Positions 31,847-40,692 of a stretch of 64,000 nt of DNA are shown here, in pieces. Source of the DNA: Sulfurifustis variabilis (GTDB lineage Bacteria; Pseudomonadota; Gammaproteobacteria; Acidiferrobacterales; Sulfurifustaceae); contig NZ_AP014936.1 of NCBI RefSeq assembly GCF_002355415.1, positions 3,253,126 to 3,317,125 of the forward strand, given 5' to 3'. The first letter of the stretch is position 1. Each line of letters opens with the position of its first letter. A model generated the notes under the pieces. That model had not been told where the DNA came from. It saw nothing but the letters and a program-made list of their open reading frames with translations, and made no database searches. The position numbers were made by a program, and so were the translations under genes.

Positions 31847-33697
31847 ATAGGGGATGACCGGTAGAGCCCGGTCATTCCCCTCCCACACCACCGTACATGC
31901 GGGTCCGCATACGGCGGTTCGGAAGGTTGCGGTTACGTCGCAAGCCTCGGGATGCCGAGTCGGTCGTAATAACGGATAGGCAGAGCCTCTTGGAGGGCGG
32001 CGTGAGCGGCGGTGCGCCACCAGCGGGTCGCGTGAGCAGCCGCCTCCTGCGCGCGGCGCATCGGGACTCCCCGTGCACGTAGCTCGCGATAGACGGTAGT
32101 CCCCCGCTTCCACTGTGTGAGCTGTGCAGCCCGCAGTCGTCGCCGTACCCATTTATCGAGGTCCCGCAACGGGCGTTGCACCTGCACCAGGCGGAAGTAC
32201 TCCTTCCATCCCACGAGGAACGTCTTCAGTTCTTCGACGAGGGTGCCCATGCGTCGTCCACCGTTGCGACAAGTGATGAGTCGGATGCGCGCTCGCGCCG
32301 CCGTGAGGGCCTTCTCGGCCACGGCCCGCCGGACCTCCCCGTGGCGGTTACGCCAGAAGGTGTAACCGAGGAAGGGACGCCCCCAGGGTTCGGCGACGGC
32401 GCTCTTGGTCTCGTTGATGCGGAGTCGAAGGCGGGCATAATGCCTCTTCAGGGCTTGCATCACCCGTTCGCCCGCTCGCTTCGACCGCACGTACACGTTG
32501 CAGTCATCGGCATAGCGGCAGAACGCATGGCCGCGCCGCTCCAGCTCCTTATCCACCTCGTCCAAAAGCACGTTCGCAAGAAGCGGCGACAACGGTCCGC
32601 CTTGCGGCGTTCCCTCGTGCCGCTCGACCGCGACCCCGTTCGCCATGATGCCGGCTTCGAGGTAGCGGCGGCTCAGGGCGAGCATCCGCTTGTCCGCGAT
32701 ACGCTTGGCCAGCCTTCCCATCAGCACGTCGTGGTTGACCCGATCGAAAAACTTCTCCAGGTCGATGTCGACCACGAAGTGGCGTCCGCCCTCGACGTAG
32801 CGCTGGGCCGCGAGGATCGCGTCCTGGGCGCGCCGTCCCGGGCGGAAGCCATAGGCGTGTTCCGAGAAGGTGGGATCGAACCGCGGTTGCAGCACCTGCA
32901 GGATGGCCTGCTGGATAAAACGATCCAGCACGGTGGGAATGCCGAGCATACGCTCACCACCGCCGGGTTTCGGAATCATCTGCCGCTTCACGGGTTGCGG
33001 CCGGTACCTGCCCTCAAGCAACTGCGCTCGCAGGCTCGGCCAGTGCTCCCGCAGATGATCCGGCAGTTGATCCACCCGCATGCCATCCACACCGGGGCTG
33101 CCCTTGTTCTGCTTCACCCGCTTGAGCGCGCGCTGCAAGTTCTCGCGCGCCACGACCTCCTCCATGAGGCTCTCCGTACCGGATCGTGCGTTTCCGCGCG
33201 CCGCCGCCGACGCTTCACCGCTCCGCTCCCGAGGCGCGGCTTCACCGCGCACCGCTGGCGGCAGCTCCCCCTGCGGGGACGGCTGGTGCCTTGCGTCACC
33301 GAGACGTTCGGTCGTCATGATCTCCTTCCGTTTGGCCCTTCGTGTCGCCTTCTCAGGCGTCGCTACTACGGCCGCTGCTGACTTCTCGCTCCCTCTGTTG
33401 GAGGTTGCCCTTTCGGGCGCGAGGCGAGATCTCCCCAGGTAAGGGTCACGACCGTCCCCGCACAACCGCCGGATTTACGCCGCTCTCCCTTGGTCGCAAG
33501 GGCTTCGCGGCCATTTGCCCGCTCGCCCTGGAAAGCGTTCGCCTCGTATCCGGTTCCTGTTCGTCGGCTCGCGGTTTCGCTCCCCGCTTCTTTCAGCGAC
33601 GTCCTCACGGCGCGTCGCCTTGCGGTTCGCTCGGAGTCCCTGCGACCAGGTTCTCCAGAGGACTTGCACCTCCAGGTCGTGCCCATGCTGGGCACAC
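31847..33697 (-). mobile_element. Group II intron, class C type, apparently complete
   Basis: The 5' end (33697) begins GTGTGCCCAGC, a typical group II start, immediately after the T-run of a rho-independent terminator. That is the known target preference of class C introns. The reverse transcriptase lies inside. Downstream of its stop, domain V can be read at about 31920-31883 (GAACCGCCGTATGCGG paired with the CCGCATGTACGGTGG arm), then a domain VI hairpin ending CCCCTAT at 31847. Total length about 1.85 kb is normal. The 3' boundary is good to within a few bases. Confidence 0.82.
31933..33318 (-). CDS. ltrA: Group II intron reverse transcriptase/maturase
   Basis: 461 residues. RT motifs in order: KNKGSPGVDGM, YRPQPVKRQMIPKPGGGERMLG, FSEHAYGFRPGR, VVDIDLEKFFD, GTPQGGPLSPLLANVLLDEVD, and the catalytic FCRYADDCNVYV. 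A maturase domain follows (LKTFLVGWKEYFRLV...LRDLDKWVRRRLR). There is no C-terminal HNH endonuclease, as expected for class C. All catalytic residues seem intact. Start ATG 33318 has GGAGAT upstream. Confidence 0.93.
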   Translation of the reverse strand: MTTERLGDARHQPSPQGELPPAVRGEAAPRERSGEASAAARGNARSGTESLMEEVVARENLQRALKRVKQNKGSPGVDGMRVDQLPDHLREHWPSLRAQLLEGRYRPQPVKRQMIPKPGGGERMLGIPTVLDRFIQQAILQVLQPRFDPTFSEHAYGFRPGRRAQDAILAAQRYVEGGRHFVVDIDLEKFFDRVNHDVLMGRLAKRIADKRMLALSRRYLEAGIMANGVAVERHEGTPQGGPLSPLLANVLLDEVDKELERRGHAFCRYADDCNVYVRSKRAGERVMQALKRHYARLRLRINETKSAVAEPWGRPFLGYTFWRNRHGEVRRAVAEKALTAARARIRLITCRNGGRRMGTLVEELKTFLVGWKEYFRLVQVQRPLRDLDKWVRRRLRAAQLTQWKRGTTVYRELRARGVPMRRAQEAAAHATRWWRTAAHAALQEALPIRYYDRLGIPRLAT

Positions 33698-33724
33698 AAA
33701 AAGCGGGCCCGTTGAGGGCCCGCT
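33698..33724 (-). terminator. Rho-independent terminator, target of the intron
   Basis: Nine-bp perfect stem AGCGGGCCC / GGGCCCGCT around a five-base loop, followed on the minus strand by five T's. The intron starts at the next base. It terminates the small exported-protein gene at 33748-33933. Confidence 0.88.
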
Positions 33725-33747
33725 GTCACACCGTCAGGAAGCCTGGA

Positions 33748-33933
33748 TCATCCACCTGAACCGTAAAGCTGGTACCACTCGTCGGGCGAAAGCTTGTCGA
33801 CATTGATCGTCGTCACGCACTCGTCGCGCTCGCCCTGCTGAGCCGTCCGGGCGGACACCGGCGCGACGGTCAGCACGCCGGCCGTGAAGATCACGCCCAG
33901 AAGAAACATGAAAAGGCCCTGTAGTTTTCTCAT
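33748..33933 (-). CDS. Small exported protein next to the metal two-component system
   Basis: 61 residues: signal peptide (LFMFLLGVIFTAGVLTVAPVSA) and a 30-residue mature part with a single Cys (ERDECVTTINVDKLSPDEWYQLYGSGG). A CopR-type box lies 95 bp upstream, inside the end of the kinase gene, and a strong terminator lies downstream. It is probably a single-gene unit induced by metal. I do not recognise the family. Confidence 0.75.
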   Translation of the reverse strand: MRKLQGLFMFLLGVIFTAGVLTVAPVSARTAQQGERDECVTTINVDKLSPDEWYQLYGSGG

Positions 33934-34026
33934 GGCATCCACCTCCGTGGCAGGCGGGCGCCCGGGAACGGGCGCTCCACGCCACCCCAGATTACGCCCG
34001 CCCACCGACTGAACGCTGACGCAAAC

Positions 34027-34042
34027 CTTACAGATTCGTAAG
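34027..34042. promoter_or_regulatory. CopR/CusR-type operator box 1
   Basis: The palindrome CTTAC-AGATTC-GTAAG lies across the last codons of the sensor kinase gene and upstream of the small exported-protein gene. It matches the TTAC-N6-GTAA design of box 2 (36218-36231). Likely bound by the response regulator encoded at 35497-36180. Confidence 0.6.
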
Positions 34043-35497
34043 CTGCGGTTCGGGCACCCGGGAACCGGAAGCGGGCGCATTCGGCGCCCCGGGGCCGTCA
34101 TGGTCCTTTGGAAACACGAGCGTGAAGCTCGTGAGCTGTCCCGGCTCGCTCGACACGTGCACGCTGCCGCCGTGCAGCTCCATGATGGACTTGACGATCG
34201 CGAGCCCCAGCCCCGATCCCTCCTCCGCGCTGCCGCGCGCGCTGTCGATGCGATAGAACCGGTCGAACACGCGCGCGAGATGCGGCGCCGGGATACCGGG
34301 CCCCGGGTTGCTGACGACGAGCGTCAGCGCCCCGGACTCGGCGCTCAGGCGCGCACGGATTTCTCCTCCCTCTGGGGTGTGCTTGAGCGCGTTCGACAGC
34401 AGATTGCCGATCGCCCGCCGCACGAGCGCGCGATCGGCCAGCACGCTCCCTGTGCCTTCGCACACGACTCGGAGTTCCCGTTCCTCCGCGTGCGCCTGAT
34501 AGAACTCGACCACCTTGTCGAGCTCCGCGCGCAGATCGACCGCCTCGGCCTTGAGGGCGAGCTGCGCATGATCGGCCTTCGCGAGGAACAGCATGTCCGC
34601 GATCATGCGCGACAGCCGCTCGCACTCCTCGAGGTTCGACTCCAGCACGCCGCGGTACTCCTCGACCGATCGCGGACGGCTGAGCGCCACCTGCGTCTGC
34701 CCCATGAGGTTGTGGACCGGGGTGCGCAGCTCGTGGGCCAGGTCGGAGGAGAAGGCCGCGAGCCGCGTGAACGAGTCCTCCAGCCGGGCGAGCATCGCGT
34801 TGAACGCCGTCGCGAGCTGCTCGAGTTCGCGGGGAACCTGGCGGGCTTCGAGCCGCGCGCTCAGGCGATCGGCCGAGATCCGGTATGCCGTGTCCGCCAT
34901 GCGCCGGACCGGACGCAGGCCCTGGCGCGCGACCCCGAATCCGAGCAGCGCCACGAGCAGCCCGCCGCTCAGAAGCGCGACGAACAGGTGTTGCCGGTAG
35001 GTCGCGAGCAGCGCCTCCTGCTCGGTCGTGTCGAGCGCCAGCGCGATCAGCACCCGGTGGCCGGACCCGGGCGCCAGATCGGCCCACGCGGAGAGCGCGC
35101 GGAAACGGACCGCTGGCCCCGGCCGCCAGATCTCGGTCGCGTCCGGGACTTCGGCGGCGTCGAACGCCGACTGAAGCACCGCGTCCGGCAGGCGCAGCGA
35201 CGACGAGGCATAGAGCACCTCCCGGCGAGCGTCGAGCACCGCGAGGTACAGGCCCGCGTGGCCGACCACCACGTGCGCGAAGTCCTGCTGCCGGTCCGGG
35301 ATGGCGTCCGATGCCGGGACGGCCGAGAGGATGTAGCGCACGAGCTCCACCTTGCCCGCGAGCTCGGCCGTGTCGCGGCTCGCGAACTGGCGCTCGAGCG
35401 AGCGATACAGGTAGGTCCCGACGCCGGCAAGGGTCAGCATCGAGACCAGCGCGAAGAGCAGGCTCAGCCGCAGCGTGATGGAGACGCGCTCGAGCAT
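34028..35497 (-). CDS. Heavy-metal sensor histidine kinase, CusS/CopS-like
   Basis: 489 residues: membrane helix 1 (LRLSLLFALVSMLTLAGVGTYL), a periplasmic domain of about 140 residues, membrane helix 2 (LFVALLSGGLLVALLGFG), HAMP, the phospho-acceptor helix (SDLAHELRTPVHNL), and an ATPase domain with NLLSNALKHTPEGG, NPGPGIP and GSGLGLAIVKSI. It senses metal (copper or silver by family) and phosphorylates the adjacent regulator. Its ATG overlaps the regulator stop (TGATG). Its own end contains an operator box. Confidence 0.9.
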   Translation of the reverse strand: MLERVSITLRLSLLFALVSMLTLAGVGTYLYRSLERQFASRDTAELAGKVELVRYILSAVPASDAIPDRQQDFAHVVVGHAGLYLAVLDARREVLYASSSLRLPDAVLQSAFDAAEVPDATEIWRPGPAVRFRALSAWADLAPGSGHRVLIALALDTTEQEALLATYRQHLFVALLSGGLLVALLGFGVARQGLRPVRRMADTAYRISADRLSARLEARQVPRELEQLATAFNAMLARLEDSFTRLAAFSSDLAHELRTPVHNLMGQTQVALSRPRSVEEYRGVLESNLEECERLSRMIADMLFLAKADHAQLALKAEAVDLRAELDKVVEFYQAHAEERELRVVCEGTGSVLADRALVRRAIGNLLSNALKHTPEGGEIRARLSAESGALTLVVSNPGPGIPAPHLARVFDRFYRIDSARGSAEEGSGLGLAIVKSIMELHGGSVHVSSEPGQLTSFTLVFPKDHDGPGAPNAPASGSRVPEPQLTNL

Positions 35498-36180
35498 CAA
35501 TCCTCTTCCCGGACGTCCAGGACGTACCCCATGCCCCGCACCGTGTGGATCAGCTTGCGCTCGAAAGGATCGTCGACCTTGGCGCGCAGGCGGCGCACGG
35601 CCACCTCGACCACGTTGGTGTCGCTGTCGAAGTTCATGTCCCACACCTGCTCGGCGATAAGGGTGCGCGACAGCACCTCCCCGCGCCGGCGCACGAAAAG
35701 GGTCAGCAGCGCGAACTCCTTGGCCGTAAGACCGATGCGCCGGCCGCCCCGCGTCACGCGCCGTCGCAGCAGATCGACCTCGAGGTCCGCGACGCACAAG
35801 ACCTCGGGCTCGCGCCCGGCGCCTCCCCGCCGGATCAAGGCCCGGACCCGGGCGAGCAGTTCCGAGAACGCGAACGGCTTGACGAGATAATCGTCCGCCC
35901 CGAGCTCGAGCCCTTTCACCCGGTCCTCGACCCGGTCGCGCGCCGTCAGGAACAGCACCGGGGTGGGCTTGCCGGCGGCACGCAGCGCACGCAGCACTTC
36001 CCACCCGTCGATGCCGGGGAGCATGACGTCGAGCACGATCGCATCGTAGTCGCCGCCGAGCGCGAGGTGCCGGCCGTCGATGCCGTTCTGCGCGACGTCG
36101 ACCACGAAGCCGTGCTCGGTCAGCCCCTGGCGGAGATAGTCACCCGTCTTCACCTGGTCTTCCACGATCAATACGCGCAT
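35497..36180 (-). CDS. Heavy-metal response regulator, CusR/CopR-like
   Basis: 227 residues, OmpR/PhoB type. Receiver domain: acidic pocket VEDQ, phospho-Asp in VLDVMLPG, conserved Lys in [10 protein letters not shown]. The winged-helix domain has [43 protein letters not shown], the CusR/CopR-family stretch. Divergent from the CzcE-like gene, with a palindromic box in between. Confidence 0.92.
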   Translation of the reverse strand: MRVLIVEDQVKTGDYLRQGLTEHGFVVDVAQNGIDGRHLALGGDYDAIVLDVMLPGIDGWEVLRALRAAGKPTPVLFLTARDRVEDRVKGLELGADDYLVKPFAFSELLARVRALIRRGGAGREPEVLCVADLEVDLLRRRVTRGGRRIGLTAKEFALLTLFVRRRGEVLSRTLIAEQVWDMNFDSDTNVVEVAVRRLRAKVDDPFERKLIHTVRGMGYVLDVREED

Positions 36181-36217
36181 GGGCTCCGCATCGTCTCCGT
36201 TCGAGGGCGCAACGAAT

Positions 36218-36231
36218 TTACGAAATTGTAA
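36218..36231. promoter_or_regulatory. CopR/CusR-type operator box 2
   Basis: TTAC-GAAATT-GTAA in the 157-bp divergent region between the response regulator and the CzcE-like gene, 38 bp from the regulator start. Probably mediates autoregulation and control of the CzcE-like gene. A TTGACT (36274-36279) further right could be the -35 of the plus-strand promoter. Confidence 0.65.
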
Positions 36232-36337
36232 TCCTGCCGTCAGGCTCGTGCGCGCGCTCGGCGGCTAGGATCACATTGACTATCGGACAAAGCCGGTAGC
36301 TCGACAAACACCCAACCCGCAACAGAAGGAGACGATC

Positions 36338-36685
36338 ATGAAGCACGCAACCCGCCGGAGTGTCCTCTCGCTCGCGTTGGTGGCCGCGCTCGGCGCCGCC
36401 GGCGCCGCGCTCGCCAACCATCCGCCCGCAGGGCCGAGCCTCGGAACTGCGATTCACAGCGCCGCCGCCGATCGCACCGTCGTGCTCGAGCCGGGCGCGA
36501 AGTGGGTCAACGTGAACCGGAATGAGACCGTGAAGTTCGTGCTCGGCGACCAGAGCTTCACCTGGCGCTTCGACACGCTCAACCAATCGGTCATCGAGCT
36601 CGACAAGATCGCCCCGGCCGGATTGCGGGGCACGAGCGGGATCAAGGTCTACGTCGGACCCGATCCGATGCACGAGCTGGGCTGA
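36338..36685 (+). CDS. CzcE-like periplasmic metal-binding protein
   Basis: 115 residues: signal peptide (SVLSLALVAALGAAGAALA) and a beta-rich domain with KWVNVNRNETVKFVLGDQSFTWRFDT, the CzcE family pattern. C-terminal VGPDPMHELG is also typical. CzcE proteins bind Cu or other metals in the periplasm. It stands alone on the plus strand facing the two-component genes, with AGGAGA before its ATG. Confidence 0.88.
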   Translation: MKHATRRSVLSLALVAALGAAGAALANHPPAGPSLGTAIHSAAADRTVVLEPGAKWVNVNRNETVKFVLGDQSFTWRFDTLNQSVIELDKIAPAGLRGTSGIKVYVGPDPMHELG

Positions 36686-36912
36686 GACACCGAAGAGCCA
36701 TGCATGGCCGTGCTCCGGGATGAGGGCACGGCTGTGCACCTCGTGAGATCGGTCGCCGCTGATCCACGGATTCACGTACCGTGGCAACACGTTCCGCCTG
36801 CGCGGAGGCTGTTGACAGGCGGTGCGACGCACGAAACCTGAGCGGCCGCGCGCGGCGGTCGCGTGCCCAGCCTCGTTCGCGAAGCCGCGAGGGCAAGCAG
36901 CCGCGAGACGCA

Positions 36913-37680
36913 TCAGAACCACTGCACGAACCCGAGGCTCATGCCCCAATCGGGCCCGCCGTCAGTAAGCCCGACAAACGCGGTGCCTTTTATCCAGTGC
37001 CGCGGATTGAGCGGATGGAAGAACCCGGCGTTGATCTCGAGCGGATCGTCGGCCCCCGGTACGGTCGCCGTGCGTCCTTCCAGCGAGCCATAGAGATGCG
37101 TGCGAGCGCGCATCCCGGAGAACCCGACGCCGTAGAGGAGCACGTCGTCGAGATCCACGCCCGGCGGGTCGCCGACCTTGATATAGCCGCCGAGCAGGCT
37201 CAGGCGCATCCCCTCGAGCCTGCGGCTCAGGCTCGCGAACGCGCCGACGTCCGTCTTGCCCGTGCCGAGGCCCTTGTCCTCGTCCGCCGTCGGGAGCTTC
37301 ACCGCGAGCGAACCGTAGAGCGAGACCGCCCCGCCCTCGGGCAGCAGCTCGCGCCCGCCACGCGCGATGACGTCGCCGGCGCCCGTCTCCGTGTTTGACC
37401 GGCCCGCCGTCTCGGTCGTGAGCGAGAGATACGGCACGGTGACGCTCAGGTCGTAGCGCGGTGCGACATAGCCGAGCGCGGGCGACAGGTAGTACAGGTC
37501 GTTATCGGTCGGCGTGCCGAAGTCGCCGGTCTTGAAGCCGGCGCTGAGCTCGAAGTAGTAGCTCCCTTCGGCGCCGGCGGCCGGCGCCGAAAGGACGAGC
37601 GACAGGAGCAGCGGGGCCAGAGCGGCCCACGCCTCCCAGGCGGGGCGTTCGGGCGCGCGGCCGTTCCCGCCGCCGTCCAT
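36913..37680 (-). CDS. Outer membrane beta-barrel, transporter-like
   Basis: 255 residues with a long N-terminus, a hydrophobic export segment (LAPLLLSLVLSAPAAGAEG) and alternating beta strands (YLSPALGYVAPRYDLSVTVPYLSL). It ends GMSLGFVQWF with a terminal Phe, typical of barrels. It resembles small outer membrane proteins annotated as phenol-degradation MetA-like transporters. The start may lie nearer the signal peptide than ATG 37680. One base separates it from the Met-rich gene upstream. No gene is visible in the 227 bases to its left. Confidence 0.75.
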   Translation of the reverse strand: MDGGGNGRAPERPAWEAWAALAPLLLSLVLSAPAAGAEGSYYFELSAGFKTGDFGTPTDNDLYYLSPALGYVAPRYDLSVTVPYLSLTTETAGRSNTETGAGDVIARGGRELLPEGGAVSLYGSLAVKLPTADEDKGLGTGKTDVGAFASLSRRLEGMRLSLLGGYIKVGDPPGVDLDDVLLYGVGFSGMRARTHLYGSLEGRTATVPGADDPLEINAGFFHPLNPRHWIKGTAFVGLTDGGPDWGMSLGFVQWF

Positions 37681-37681
37681 G

Positions 37682-38128
37682 TCAGCGCGTCTCCGTCTGG
37701 AGCTTCTGCAGCATCTGGTCCATGCGCCGAATGCGGTCCTGCATCTGCCCGGTCGTCGCCGGGTCCATCTTGCCCTGAGCCATCTGCTTCGACATGTCGC
37801 GCATGGTGGTCGACATCTCCTGCATGAGCTTCGACATCTCGTGCCTGCGGGCAGGGTCCATCATCGGCTGCTGATCCATCATGCGCGACATGTTCTGCAT
37901 CATGCCGTCCATCTGGCGCATCATCCCCGACATGTCACGCATCATCTCCTGGCTCATCATCTGGCCGCCCATCATCTGCTGGGACTGCTGCGTGCTCATG
38001 CCATCGCGGTGCTCGCGCTGCATCGTCCCCGCCCCGCCCGGCATCCCGCCAGGGCCACCCATCTGGGCAAGCGCCGCCGCCGCCGCAAAACCCAACGCCG
38101 CTACCATCACCTTCGGTACCCGTTTCAT
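37682..38128 (-). CDS. Methionine-rich periplasmic protein
   Basis: 148 residues with 33 Met. Signal peptide (VMVAALGFAAAAALA) then stretches such as MMGGQMMSQEMMRDMSGMM and a helical C-terminal part (MQEMSTTMRDMSKQMAQGKMD). Met clusters bind Cu(I)/Ag(I); a periplasmic metal sponge is likely (inference). Related in pattern to the proteins at 56017-56451 and 22584-22973. Confidence 0.82.
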   Translation of the reverse strand: MKRVPKVMVAALGFAAAAALAQMGGPGGMPGGAGTMQREHRDGMSTQQSQQMMGGQMMSQEMMRDMSGMMRQMDGMMQNMSRMMDQQPMMDPARRHEMSKLMQEMSTTMRDMSKQMAQGKMDPATTGQMQDRIRRMDQMLQKLQTETR

Positions 38129-38269
38129 CGTCTTCTCCTTGTTGATTGCCGTTTACGAAAATCGACCCGTTGCGCACCGTTCTTTACGGGGGCGTCGGGT
38201 GCGCTATCGAGACAGACCGTGCCGGCTGCACGCCGTTCCGGACCGGCACGGTCATCCCGTCACTCGCGC

Positions 38270-38560
38270 TCAATTGCTCGCCTGCAGGAACGCGAGGATG
38301 TCGCGGGCATCCTGGCCCGTGAACCCGCCGCGCAGGCGCATATGGGTCACGATCACCTGCCACTGCCCGTCGGTGAACTCCCTGGGATCGCGCATGTTGT
38401 GGCAGCGCGAGCAGTTGTCCGCCCAGACCTTGGCCCCGCGGGCGGGATCGCCCGCCGGCGGCGTGCCCTGCTCGGCCAACGCCTGTGGCGCGAGCACCGT
38501 GACCAACAACGCGCCCACGCCGAGCGCGGTGGGCGCGAGACTCGAGATACGCGTTTTCAT
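38270..38560 (-). CDS. Small c-type cytochrome
   Basis: 96 residues: signal peptide (LGVGALLVTVLAPQALA) and a single heme c motif CSRCH at 50-54 (DNCSRCHNMRDPREF). The likely distal ligand is the Met in THMRLRGGF. Eleven bp downstream of the porin gene, so probably co-transcribed with it. Partner unknown. Confidence 0.87.
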   Translation of the reverse strand: MKTRISSLAPTALGVGALLVTVLAPQALAEQGTPPAGDPARGAKVWADNCSRCHNMRDPREFTDGQWQVIVTHMRLRGGFTGQDARDILAFLQASN

Positions 38561-38571
38561 GGCATGTCTCC

Positions 38572-39774
38572 TCAGAAGCCGTAAGCGATTTGAAGCAGGA
38601 GCCGGTCGTCGTCCTCCACGCCGTCGGTGTCGTTGAACTCGTAGGCAAGCTTGGCGATGACGTGCGCGGCGAACAGATAGTTGATGCCCGGCGTCCACTG
38701 CCTGGTCTCGACGCCCGTCGGCGGCTCGTAGCCGCCGTAGCGCAGCACCGCCTCCCAATTGGTGCCGGGCAGGCGGTAGGCGGCCTGCGTATACCACGCG
38801 GTCCATTCCTTCTCGGCGGGGTCGATTCCCGCGGCCGGACTCTCGCCCAGCTCGGTCTTCGTGTACTCCCCGCGCAGGTCGAATCCGGCGACCTGCCACG
38901 AGAAGTCGACATCGACGACGTCGTAGTCGCGGTTTCCGGTCTCGCCCAGCGCGCCTTCGCCGGACGCCTTGCCGGTCGCGAACGAGACGCCGACCTCGAG
39001 CCGCGGCAGCGGGAGCCACCCGACGCGGCCACCGATCACCTTGTCGTCGTTCATGTCGCTGCCCTGCCCCTCGGTGCCGATCTCCTCGATCTCGTCGCCG
39101 GCCGCGTTGAGCTCGAGCATGGGCCCGTTGGCCGTGTAGATCGCGTAGTTCGCGCGCGTCGCGCCGAGCGCGATGCCGCCGGTCAGCTGCAGGCCCACGT
39201 CCGCGAGCGGTACCGCCTGGCCGTGGTCGAAGCCGATGGGTGCGGACGGCAGCTTGTTGACCCAGGACGGGTGAATATTGCGGCGGAACATGCCGATCGG
39301 GCTCAGGAACCTGCCGGCCACGAGGATCATCGAGTCGTTCAGGACCAGGTTGGCGGTCATGTACTCGAGCGACGTCTCGGTCTCGCCCTCGCTCGAGAGC
39401 TGCGTCCCGATCTCGGCGTCGAGCAGCAGCCAGTCCTTGTAGGAGTAGTGGAAGATCGGGTTGAAGGTGACGCCGGTGAAGCTGCTGTTTCCCGTCTGCG
39501 GATCGACGTAGTCGACCGAAGCGTAACCGGCGAGGTGAAACCTGGAGTCGACCTCCTTGCCCTCCGCCGCCTGGCGGATCTCCCGGCGCAGTGCCTCGAT
39601 CTCGGCCTTCCACGGCTCATCGCCTTGTGCCCACACCGGCGCCGTCCAGCCGAGGACAGCACCCATCGCCCAGGCGAGCGCGTGCTTGCGCGAGATGAAG
39701 TAACGCGGCCCTGCCATGCGGCAGCGCGAAAAGCGCGGCGCTCGTGCGCCGCAAGAACGATTCTTGTTGGTCAT
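38572..39774 (-). CDS. Outer membrane porin with N-terminal coiled coil
   Basis: 400 residues. The signal region (LAWAMGAVLGWTAPVWAQ) is followed by a short coiled coil (WKAEIEALRREIRQAAEG), then a porin barrel of the phosphate-porin-like kind with many amphipathic strands, ending LLLQIAYGF (terminal Phe). ATG 39774 has GAGGG upstream; ATG 39717 lies closer to the signal peptide but has no such site. Substrate unknown. Confidence 0.82.
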   Translation of the reverse strand: MTNKNRSCGARAPRFSRCRMAGPRYFISRKHALAWAMGAVLGWTAPVWAQGDEPWKAEIEALRREIRQAAEGKEVDSRFHLAGYASVDYVDPQTGNSSFTGVTFNPIFHYSYKDWLLLDAEIGTQLSSEGETETSLEYMTANLVLNDSMILVAGRFLSPIGMFRRNIHPSWVNKLPSAPIGFDHGQAVPLADVGLQLTGGIALGATRANYAIYTANGPMLELNAAGDEIEEIGTEGQGSDMNDDKVIGGRVGWLPLPRLEVGVSFATGKASGEGALGETGNRDYDVVDVDFSWQVAGFDLRGEYTKTELGESPAAGIDPAEKEWTAWYTQAAYRLPGTNWEAVLRYGGYEPPTGVETRQWTPGINYLFAAHVIAKLAYEFNDTDGVEDDDRLLLQIAYGF

Positions 39775-39858
39775 GGAACACCCTCAAGCCATAGGATGCC
39801 GCCGGAGCGGCAACAACGGACCGGCCGAGGCCGGACCGGCTTCAGGCACTAAGCGGGG

Positions 39859-40299
39859 TCAAGCGCGGGGAGGTCGGGGATCAGGAAGCGCAGTGTGCTG
39901 GGTGAACAGGGAAAGCGCCGCCGAACGCAGGGTGGCTCGGGAGGTGGGGTACCAAATGAAGTCGCTCGGTCCGGCGACACCGTGGCCGCAAACGGAGCAA
40001 TGGCCGCCGTTTGCCTGGGCGCAACAGTCCGTGCAGCCGTCACAAAGGCCTCCGCCCTGACAAGGGGACGCCGTCGGGCCCGCCTTCGCTGATTCAACGC
40101 CGGGGAAGCGGAAAGTGGCGGGAACGGCGGCTGCGGCTGCCGCCGCCATCGACAGCGGGATCGCCCGCGTGGAATCCTCCTCAACCGGCGAGAAACCATC
40201 GTCGGCGAAAGGCGCGTGCGCCTGGGCGAGCGGTGCAGCAAGCCACAGCGCAAACACGATGCAGCGCAGAATCGACCGAACCAAGCCTGACGTGGTCAT
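39859..40299 (-). CDS. Exported Cys-rich protein, CopL-like
   Basis: 146 residues: signal peptide (ILRCIVFALWLAAPLAQAHA), an Ala-rich region, then a Cys-rich segment (CQGGGLCDGCTDCCAQANGGHCSVCGHG, about eight Cys in under 30 residues). Multiple Cys suggest tight metal binding, as proposed for CopL-type proteins of copper operons; the family assignment is tentative. Divergent from the multicopper oxidase genes. Confidence 0.65.
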   Translation of the reverse strand: MTTSGLVRSILRCIVFALWLAAPLAQAHAPFADDGFSPVEEDSTRAIPLSMAAAAAAAVPATFRFPGVESAKAGPTASPCQGGGLCDGCTDCCAQANGGHCSVCGHGVAGPSDFIWYPTSRATLRSAALSLFTQHTALPDPRPPRA

Positions 40300-40692
40300 G
40301 AACGGCTCACATTACAGCGTTCCGTGCTCTTAGGTTTGACGCAGATCAATATAAGCGAACGGTCGATCTTTTGGGACCCCGTGATTTCTCGCTACCGGCT
40401 TCATCCAGCTCAATCCCGCCTCTCGTTCGCTACCCACTCAAACATCTCTCTGTATGTCTTCCCTCGGTCTCGAATTCCGAATCCGCTCCTCTCGGATCAC
40501 CGGATTCGCGAATCGACGACCGTATCAGTAAAGATTTCCCCTCTTCGAATGTTGACTTGTGCCGGCGCCCGCGTTATATGCCGCTTCCTTAAGGAGTCTT
40601 AAGAATGAACTGCGGTCGGAGAACGACTGCAAGGGAGGCGAAAGAAGAACAAGAAGGGAAAAGACAAACCACCACTCCTGAGGAGAGAAGCG
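40300..40692. promoter_or_regulatory. AT-richer divergent control region of the multicopper oxidase genes, with an FNR-like box
   Basis: No gene seen. At 40336-40349 the sequence TTGAC-GCAG-ATCAA is one base from the FNR/ANR consensus TTGAT-N4-ATCAA. A TATAAG follows at 40350-40355, so on the plus strand the box would overlap the -35 and could repress. The stretch 40380-40600 is visibly richer in A/T than its surroundings. A good ribosome site (GAGGAGA) precedes ATG 40693. Confidence 0.45.

Noticed and set aside
36686..36912. Possible small genes between the czcE-like gene and the outer membrane barrel
   Set aside because: Frames present have no ribosome site or recognisable protein; a GCCATGCATGGC palindrome lacks a T-run, so it is not called a terminator.
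40324..40602. Open frame of 92 codons before the multicopper oxidase
   Set aside because: No ribosome site, no family, and codon use unlike neighbouring genes; the stretch looks like an AT-richer control region.
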